Source: DATCYZ01 sp036526195
Lineage (GTDB): Bacteria > Pseudomonadota > Gammaproteobacteria > Burkholderiales > SG8-39
Assembly: GCA_036526195.1 (NCBI GenBank)
Contig: DATCYZ010000059.1
Location: forward strand, 1 to 25,001
Length of the DNA: 25,001 bases
Direction of reading: 5' to 3'
The notes below the pieces were generated by a model. The model did no database searches, was not told the DNA's origin, and saw only the letters and a list, made by a program, of their open reading frames with translations. Position numbers and translations under genes: made by a program. This document shows positions 19,837 to 25,001 of this stretch, piece after piece; the stretch's first letter is position 1, and each line of letters opens with the position of its first letter.

Positions 19837-21471
19837 CTAGCGCGCGATGGCCGCCGGGTCGAGCCGCACCGGCGCCGCGCGCGTGCCCGAGCCGCGTTGC
19901 GGCACCTTCGGCAGGTGAAAACCCTGGAAGTAGCCCGCATGCACGATGACGCGGAACTTCCACAGGGCGCCGCCGACGATCACGCCGGCGCTCGCCACCA
20001 GCAGGCACAGGCCGGCGATCGAGGGCACGAGGAAAGCGAGCCCCAGCAGGCCGATCGGCCCGAGGTGGCCGATGACCACCAAGGGCGGCGTGGCTTCGCG
20101 CAGCACGCGACGCGCGCGCGCCGGCACGCCGGCAAGATCGATGCCGACGTAGCGCCGCCACAGGAACGCGGTGGCCGCCACCAGCAGGAGGCCATCTGCG
20201 AGCATGCCGCGCGGCGGCGCGGCGCCGCCCGCGACGGCGAGCAGGGCGAGCGCCGCCCAGCCCTCGGCGAGGCCGGAGGCGATGATCAGCATGGGAATCC
20301 GCGGCGCGCGCCAGGCCGGAATGCCGCGCGCGCGCCAGAGGATCATCGCCTGGCAGCCGAGGAAGGCCAGCGCGCCGAGCGTGGCCAGCGTCGAGGGCAG
20401 GGGGCCCGGCGCGACGAGCGAGGCGAGCACCGCCGGAAAGAACACCAGCGCCGCGTACAGCTCGCGCGACATCCACGAGGTTTGCGGGCGCAGCGCGGCG
20501 CGCCAGAAGCGCAGTTGCCGGCCGATCTTCAGGAACACGCAGAACAGGCCCACCGCCATCAGCCCCGCAGCGAAGGCATGGATCGCCGGCAGGCTCGCGG
20601 CGGGAATCGTCCCGGACCAGGCGGCGAACCCGGCCACCGCGGCGAGGCCCGAACCGACGCCGCCGAAGATCCAGTTCATCGCCGCGCGCCAATCCCAGAG
20701 GGTCTGCAATTTGCCGACCGTGGGGTCGGCGGGGTCGTCGTTGTCGAGCGCCGCGGCGGCATCGGGCGCCTCGCGCGCCGGCACCGCGGGCGTGGTGTAG
20801 AGATAGCGGATCTGCGGATCGGTGCCGGCCTCGGCGTTCAGTTGCACGCTCGGCTGCGTGGCGATCAAGCGCGCCACGCTGCTCGCCGGGTTCCTGAAGT
20901 CGCCGAAGTGGATCGCCTGCGAGACGCAGGAGGACGAACAGGCCGGCGTCGCTTCGGGGTCGACGCCGGGCGTCAGCCCGCGCGCGAGGCCGTCGTCGAT
21001 GCGCTCCTTGCAGAAGGTGCACTTCTGCGCCACCCCGATCCGATCCGGGTGCGCGGTCGCCTTCTCCTGCCGCGTCAGCGCGCCGAAGTAGCCGCGTTCC
21101 TGGTGCACGATGGTGCGCGCCTGGTAGGGGCACGACACCGCGCAGTAGCCGCAGCCGATGCACTCGTCGTAGGCCATGGTGACGAGCCCGTCCTCGCGCT
21201 GGCGCGTCGCGCCGGTGGGACAGACCGGCACGCAGGGCGGCTCCGCGCAGTGCTGGCAGCCGGTGACGAGGAAGAAGCGCTCCACGTCCGGGAACGTGCC
21301 CTGCTCGACGTCGATCACCTTGCGCCATTGCACCTCCGGCGGGGTGTCGTTCGCGTGCTTGCAGGCGATGGTGCAGGTCTGGCAGCCGACGCAGCGGTTG
21401 ACGTCGATCACCATGCCCCAGCGCGGCGTGGTGCCGGCGGCCGCGTTGTCGGCTGCGGCGGGCGTGCTCAT
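19837..21471 (-). CDS. Fused four-cluster ferredoxin subunit and DmsC/NrfD-type membrane anchor
   Basis: This would pass electrons from the molybdenum subunit to (or from) membrane quinone. The 544-residue protein has two parts. Residues 1 to about 200 form a DmsB-like ferredoxin with four cysteine groups: Cys27/30/33/37 (CVGCQTCTIAC), CQHCAEPPCVPVC, CIGCGYCAVSC and CTFC with CSSSC. From about residue 245 (WDWRAAMNWIFGG) to the end it is a polytopic anchor with about eight hydrophobic segments. In DmsABC, SoeABC and similar complexes these are separate proteins, so this is a fusion. No export signal is seen, placing the clusters in the cytoplasm. The ATG overlaps the stop of the molybdenum subunit (ATGA). 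A frame open further upstream is only that gene read out of phase. Confidence 0.9.
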   Translation of the reverse strand: MSTPAAADNAAAGTTPRWGMVIDVNRCVGCQTCTIACKHANDTPPEVQWRKVIDVEQGTFPDVERFFLVTGCQHCAEPPCVPVCPTGATRQREDGLVTMAYDECIGCGYCAVSCPYQARTIVHQERGYFGALTRQEKATAHPDRIGVAQKCTFCKERIDDGLARGLTPGVDPEATPACSSSCVSQAIHFGDFRNPASSVARLIATQPSVQLNAEAGTDPQIRYLYTTPAVPAREAPDAAAALDNDDPADPTVGKLQTLWDWRAAMNWIFGGVGSGLAAVAGFAAWSGTIPAASLPAIHAFAAGLMAVGLFCVFLKIGRQLRFWRAALRPQTSWMSRELYAALVFFPAVLASLVAPGPLPSTLATLGALAFLGCQAMILWRARGIPAWRAPRIPMLIIASGLAEGWAALALLAVAGGAAPPRGMLADGLLLVAATAFLWRRYVGIDLAGVPARARRVLREATPPLVVIGHLGPIGLLGLAFLVPSIAGLCLLVASAGVIVGGALWKFRVIVHAGYFQGFHLPKVPQRGSGTRAAPVRLDPAAIAR

Positions 21472-24230
21472 GCCGCCACGTCCTTCGACGGCGTGCGCCA
21501 GCCATCGGCCTCGCCCACCTTGCGGATGCGCACCCGCATCAGGTCCGAGCCGCTGCCGGTGCCGTCGGTCAGCTTCACCGACAGGTCGGTGAGCGAGTTC
21601 AGGCTCGGCAACTTCAGGTCCTTCGCGTAGGGCTGCTTCCAGTGGTCGAACTGGCCGATCATCAGCACGGTGTCGGGCCGGATGCCCTCGCGCAGCACCG
21701 CCTCGCCTTCCGTCGTTCCGGAAACCGACTCGATCACCACCCGCTCGCCGGCGGCGATGCCGAGCTTCTTCGCCATGGTCCGGTTCAGGATCACGCCACG
21801 GTGCCCGGCGATGTTGTCGGCCACCTCGCGGATCATCGGCAGGCCGACGTTCGCGCCCCAGCTGTACTGCATCGAGCGTGCGGTGAGCGCCCAGAACGGG
21901 TAATCGGCGGGGTCGCGCCCGTACTCGCGCGCGTACTCCGACCAGATGTCCGGAAAACGCTCGTAGGTCGGCATGAACTCGTACTCTGCGAGCTGCCTGT
22001 CCCACCACATGATGCCGGTCTCGTGCAGCCGGTTGGCGAGTTCGCGGCCGTGCCGCGTCATGCGCTCCTGGTAGGGCATCTCGAAGCGCAGCTTCTGGCG
22101 CGTCAGCGCCGGCCAGATGTACCAGTCGATCTGCGGAAAGGGGCGCAGCAGGTAGCCCTTTTCCTTGAACCAGTCGAGGTCGCGCACTTCCTCGCCATCG
22201 GTGAGGTCATGGCTCGCCGCCTTGGCGAACGCGCCCCAGACTTCGTCGCGCGTCGGCGCCTTCGACTCGTCCAGCGCGTAGTCGAAGCGACCCGCGCGGT
22301 CGCGCAGCGCGGTGCCCGCCGCGCCGCGGTTCACCGCCGCGATGTATTCCTTGAGGATGCCGGCGCGCTCGGCGAGCGCGGTGGAGATGTCGGTGAAGTC
22401 CATGACGTCCACCGCCGGCTCGATCACCGGCTGGCGGATCGCCCAGCCCTCGTGCTTCCAGAACTGTTCCTGGAACTTGGTGCTGCCGATGCGGATCAGC
22501 TGCAGGCTTTCGAGGTCGCTCGCCTCGGGCAGCAGGATGTCGGCGAAATGGTTGGTCTCGTCGTCGGTGTAGGCGAAGGCGACGATGAACGGGAACTCCG
22601 CGAGCCGCTCGGCCACCTGCGGCGCGTTCCACGAGGAGATCGCCGGGTTGGTGCGGTAGCAGAACCAGATGTCGGGCGGGTCGGTGCGCGGCCAGTTCTC
22701 GGGCTGCTTGTGCTGGAAGATCCACGGCAGGTGCGCCGGCCCGAGCGCGGCGGACCACGGCGAGTCGGAGACCAGCGGGACGAGCGTCTTGTAGGCATTG
22801 CGGATGTGCGGGTTGCGCATCCAGCCTTCGCGCGAGGTGGCGTTGAACTGGAAGTTCATCATGCCGTCCGGGCCCGGCGTCACCGAGCCGACGCGCGAGG
22901 CCGCGGGGCGCACCAGTTTCACCGTGGTGCCGAGCGTTCCGCCGGGCACTTCGAGCGCGCCCATCAGCGTGGCGAGCAGGGTGCGCGCCCAGCAGCAGTG
23001 GTAGCCGCCCCAGCCGTTGTTGACCGACTTGCCGAGCGTGATCGCCACCGGCCGGAAGGGCAGGGTCTGCCCCTCGATCTCGATGGTCTGGCCGACGCAG
23101 GCGTGCGCCACGAACTCGTCGGCCACGCGCCGGATCGTCTCCGCGGGCACCCCGCATTCGGCCGCGGCCCAGTCGGCCGAGTAGGCCTGCATGTGCGCAA
23201 GGAGCTTCGCGAAGGCCGGCTTCGCGGGCGCCGCCTCGTGGACGATGCGTTCCTCGTCCGGGCCGTGCTCGACGCCGCGCACCGTATATTCGCCATCGAG
23301 CGCCGGGTCCTTCAGCGTCGGGTCGTCGTGCGCCTTGTCGCGCCCATCCGCCAAGTCGTGGACCAGCGGCTTGCCGGAGGCCAGGTCGCGCAGGTACCAG
23401 CCGTTCGGCCCGACAAGGTAAGGCGAGGTGGTGACATGCTTCAGGTGCGGCAGGTCGCAGACTGCCTTCCAGCCGCGCTCGTGCAGGATGCGGTGGATGA
23501 GGCCGTAGAGAAAGGCGGCGTCGGTCTTCGGCCGGATCGGCACCCACTCGGCCGACACCGCGCCGGTGATCGACAAATGCGGCTCGACCTGCACCCGCTT
23601 CGCGCCGCGCACGCGGGCATCGGCCTCGCGCCAGATGCCGACCACGCCGCCCGAGGCCTCGACGTTGTTGCCGCAGTTGATGATGTAGTTCACGTACGGC
23701 GTGTCAGGCGAGACGATGAAGGCGCGGTGCCAGAGTTCGCCGTACAGGTGCTCGGAGTGGTAGCACTTCACGCCCTGGCCGGCGCCGTAGCCCTGGTCGA
23801 TCGGGCCCCAGGCCGACATGAAGGCCGGGAAGGTACCCATGTACTGCACCGGCGTGCCGCCGCCGCCCGTGGTGCTCGCCACGCGCGGGAAGCCCTGGTC
23901 GTTCTTCAGGCCCTTGGCGCGCACCTCGCGCAACTTCGCCCCGACGATGTCGAGCGCCTCGTCCCAGGAAATCGGCACGAAGCCGGGGTCCTCGTGCTTC
24001 CCCTTCTTCGGGTTGGTGCGCTTCATCGGCTGCTTGATGCGGTTCGGGTTGTAGGTCTTCTGCACCAGGCCATAGGCCTTGACGCAGACCCGCCCGCCGC
24101 CCGGGTGCTCGCCGCGGATATCGAAGTTCGACTCGATGCGCGTGGCGACCCCGTTCTCGACCTCGACCTTCATCAGGTCTGGGCCGGCCACGCACTGGTA
24201 GCAGAACATCGGGACCTTCTTCGACGCCAT
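21468..24230 (-). CDS. Molybdopterin oxidoreductase catalytic subunit (DMSO-reductase superfamily), cytoplasmic
   Basis: This 920-residue protein binds a molybdopterin-guanine-dinucleotide cofactor. The N-terminal cluster motif is unusual: Cys10-x2-Cys13 and then Cys49 (GGGRVCVKAYG), with Pro17 where the third cysteine is expected and Asp18 beside it. A possible Mo-ligand Cys156 lies in GQGVKCYHSEHL. The superfamily's middle domain (NPAISSWNAPQVAERLAEF, FADILLPEASDLE) and C-terminal dinucleotide-binding domain (NIAGHRGVILNRTMAKKLGI) are present. There is no Tat signal, so it works in the cytoplasm. With the FlK-like thioesterase upstream and the fused anchor downstream, a CoA-thioester substrate is plausible, for example a phenylacetyl-CoA:acceptor oxidoreductase (PadBCD-like) reaction. 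Sulfite or other substrates cannot be excluded. GGGAGG about 7 bp upstream sets the start. Confidence 0.9.
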   Translation of the reverse strand: MASKKVPMFCYQCVAGPDLMKVEVENGVATRIESNFDIRGEHPGGGRVCVKAYGLVQKTYNPNRIKQPMKRTNPKKGKHEDPGFVPISWDEALDIVGAKLREVRAKGLKNDQGFPRVASTTGGGGTPVQYMGTFPAFMSAWGPIDQGYGAGQGVKCYHSEHLYGELWHRAFIVSPDTPYVNYIINCGNNVEASGGVVGIWREADARVRGAKRVQVEPHLSITGAVSAEWVPIRPKTDAAFLYGLIHRILHERGWKAVCDLPHLKHVTTSPYLVGPNGWYLRDLASGKPLVHDLADGRDKAHDDPTLKDPALDGEYTVRGVEHGPDEERIVHEAAPAKPAFAKLLAHMQAYSADWAAAECGVPAETIRRVADEFVAHACVGQTIEIEGQTLPFRPVAITLGKSVNNGWGGYHCCWARTLLATLMGALEVPGGTLGTTVKLVRPAASRVGSVTPGPDGMMNFQFNATSREGWMRNPHIRNAYKTLVPLVSDSPWSAALGPAHLPWIFQHKQPENWPRTDPPDIWFCYRTNPAISSWNAPQVAERLAEFPFIVAFAYTDDETNHFADILLPEASDLESLQLIRIGSTKFQEQFWKHEGWAIRQPVIEPAVDVMDFTDISTALAERAGILKEYIAAVNRGAAGTALRDRAGRFDYALDESKAPTRDEVWGAFAKAASHDLTDGEEVRDLDWFKEKGYLLRPFPQIDWYIWPALTRQKLRFEMPYQERMTRHGRELANRLHETGIMWWDRQLAEYEFMPTYERFPDIWSEYAREYGRDPADYPFWALTARSMQYSWGANVGLPMIREVADNIAGHRGVILNRTMAKKLGIAAGERVVIESVSGTTEGEAVLREGIRPDTVLMIGQFDHWKQPYAKDLKLPSLNSLTDLSVKLTDGTGSGSDLMRVRIRKVGEADGWRTPSKDVAA

Positions 24231-24255
24231 GGTCAGCCTCCCTGCCGCCGCGCGC

Positions 24256-24672
24256 TCAGCCGCCGGCGGCCGCCTTCACCTTCGCGGCCTTCTTCTGCAG
24301 GCGCTCGCCCTGCTTCGTCGTGTCCACCACGAAGCGAACGTGCTTCGAGCGGCCCACCGTGTCGATCTCGTCCTTCACATCCACCTCGAACACCACGCGC
24401 GGCAGCGCCACCTCCGCCACCTTCGCGGTCACCGTCACCTTCTGCCCGAGCAGCGTCGGCCCGAGGTGGTCGATTTCCACCCGCGCGCCGACCGAGTCCT
24501 CGCCCGCGTCGTGGTGCTTCAAGAGCAGGTTGCGGCAGGTGTGCTCCACGTCGCGCACCATCCACGGCGTTGCGTACACGCGCAGCGCGTCGCCCATGAA
24601 GGCGATCGTGCGCTCGGTGTCGACGGCGATGGTTTCGGTGTGAGTGGTTCCAGCTTCAAGCGTGCTTTTCAC
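24256..24672 (-). CDS. Hotdog-fold thioesterase, FlK (fluoroacetyl-CoA thioesterase)-like
   Basis: This 138-residue protein hydrolyses, or at least binds, an acyl-CoA thioester. The three catalytic positions of FlK are kept in order: Thr in YATPWMV, Glu in RDVEHTC and His in EIDHLGPT, with the family's GEDSVGARVEIDHL block between. I chose the GTG at 24672 because GAGGAG lies 7 bp upstream and homologous sequence begins soon after; an ATG at 24747 would add 25 residues with no supporting signal. It is the first gene of the minus-strand redox operon, 25 bp before the molybdenum subunit. It may release the product of that enzyme or clear an inhibitory thioester. The physiological substrate is not known. 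Confidence 0.88.
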   Translation of the reverse strand: MKSTLEAGTTHTETIAVDTERTIAFMGDALRVYATPWMVRDVEHTCRNLLLKHHDAGEDSVGARVEIDHLGPTLLGQKVTVTAKVAEVALPRVVFEVDVKDEIDTVGRSKHVRFVVDTTKQGERLQKKAAKVKAAAGG

Positions 24673-24761
24673 GATCAGTCTCCTCGCGGCGCGTAGCGCC
24701 TGATTGTGCCCGTTAGGGGGGATGGCGTCACGCGACGATCGCAACAACCACCAGGCCCAAA

Positions 24762-24843
24762 GGGTTTGCCTTTCCAGATCGCTGTTCTTTCCCCGGACGG
24801 CCGTATCGTCCGGGGAAAGAGCGGCGAAACCTTGCGGTCGATC
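24762..24843 (+). repeat. Hairpin repeat element, tandem copy C
   Basis: The conserved left flank GGGTTTGCCTTTCCAGATC is followed by a 19-bp stem (24781-24799 with 24807-24825, two G-U pairs) and a 7-nt loop. The right flank is GAAACCTTGCGGTCGATC. The stem centre is CTTTCCCCGGACG with its exact complement. Its neighbour copy D begins the same left-flank motif about 107 bp further on. Confidence 0.72.
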
Positions 24844-24867
24844 AAGTGAATGCGGTCGAACGGATCC

Positions 24868-24951
24868 GCTTTTTGCCTTTCCCAGATCGCCCTCTTTGGC
24901 ACGGACGGCTTTTTCGTCCGTGCCAAAGAGGGCGAAACCTGGCGGTCGATC
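24868..24951 (+). repeat. Hairpin repeat element, tandem copy D
   Basis: The left flank TTTTTGCCTTTCCCAGAT leads into a perfect 20-bp stem (24888-24907 with 24915-24934) with loop GCTTTTT. The right flank is AAACCTGGCGGTCGATC. Flanks and stem tip (CGGACG...CGTCCG) match copy C. The stem middle differs (GGCA in place of CCC), with a matching change on the other arm, so pairing is preserved. Confidence 0.75.
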
Positions 24952-25001
24952 CGGCGTTATCGGTGATCGAAGGCAGGGTTTCGACCGTCTTCCGTCGGAA
25001 G

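Larger units (their letters stand above)
24673..25001. other. Non-coding region at right window edge
   Basis: No convincing gene is present in these 329 bases. They hold the leader of the thioesterase operon (a small GGCGC/GCGCC hairpin near 24690 and no strong promoter) and two tandem copies of the hairpin repeat, which end near 24951. A minus-strand frame at 24675-24926 exists only because it reads through the hairpins. The last 40 bases hold another short palindrome (CTTCCGTCGGAAG) running to the edge. Confidence 0.7.

Noticed and set aside
21642..24599. 985-codon plus-strand open frame opposite the molybdenum subunit and thioesterase
   Set aside because: It is antisense to two genes with clear motifs and has no recognisable protein features.
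24675..24926. 83-codon minus-strand frame at the right end
   Set aside because: It reads through the tandem hairpin repeats, so its content is explained by the repeat sequence. No ribosome-binding site or known motif.

Overview
The window is GC-rich proteobacterial DNA, most likely from a betaproteobacterium (Burkholderiales or Rhodocyclales type). That placement is an inference from base composition, protein style and gene content; no rRNA or tRNA gene is present to confirm it. Coding is dense, with short gaps, frequent ATGA stop/start overlaps and good Shine-Dalgarno sites.

Region 1 (1-17374) is a large heavy-metal resistance island, mainly for copper and silver. A plus-strand RND pump, cut off at the left edge, and a small secreted protein (2-3361) run head-on into a long minus-strand series, overlapping it by 23 bp. 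In transcription order (right to left) that series is: cueR regulator, cysteine/histidine-containing secreted protein, His/Met-rich secreted protein, TolC-like lipoprotein, Tat-exported multicopper oxidase, secreted cupredoxin, CusF-like copper chaperone, a second Cys-rich secreted protein, then cusC, cusB (with a fused CusF domain) and cusA. The P1B-type copper ATPase gene copA is divergent from cueR. Between them lie two back-to-back MerR-family promoters, each with the diagnostic 19-bp spacer. The expected division of labour is that CopA moves Cu(I) from cytoplasm to periplasm, the oxidase, cupredoxin and CusF proteins oxidise or carry it there, and CusCBA expels it across the outer membrane.

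Region 2 (17375-17569) is a non-coding stretch full of hairpins, holding two oppositely oriented copies of a repeat element.

Region 3 (17570-24672) is a minus-strand module unrelated to copper. In transcription order it holds a FlK-type hotdog thioesterase, a cytoplasmic molybdopterin oxidoreductase, a fused four-cluster ferredoxin plus DmsC/NrfD-type membrane anchor, a Phd/YefM-RelE toxin-antitoxin pair behind a perfect 24-bp palindrome, and a PYROXD2/CrtI-like FAD oxidoreductase. The thioesterase, the lack of export signals and the membrane anchor suggest oxidation of a CoA thioester coupled to the quinone pool, perhaps like phenylacetyl-CoA:acceptor oxidoreductase. This is an inference.

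Region 4 (24673-25001) has no convincing gene. It holds two direct copies of the same repeat family as region 2, with conserved flanks and stems that differ in sequence but still pair. The repeat family therefore brackets the region 3 module.
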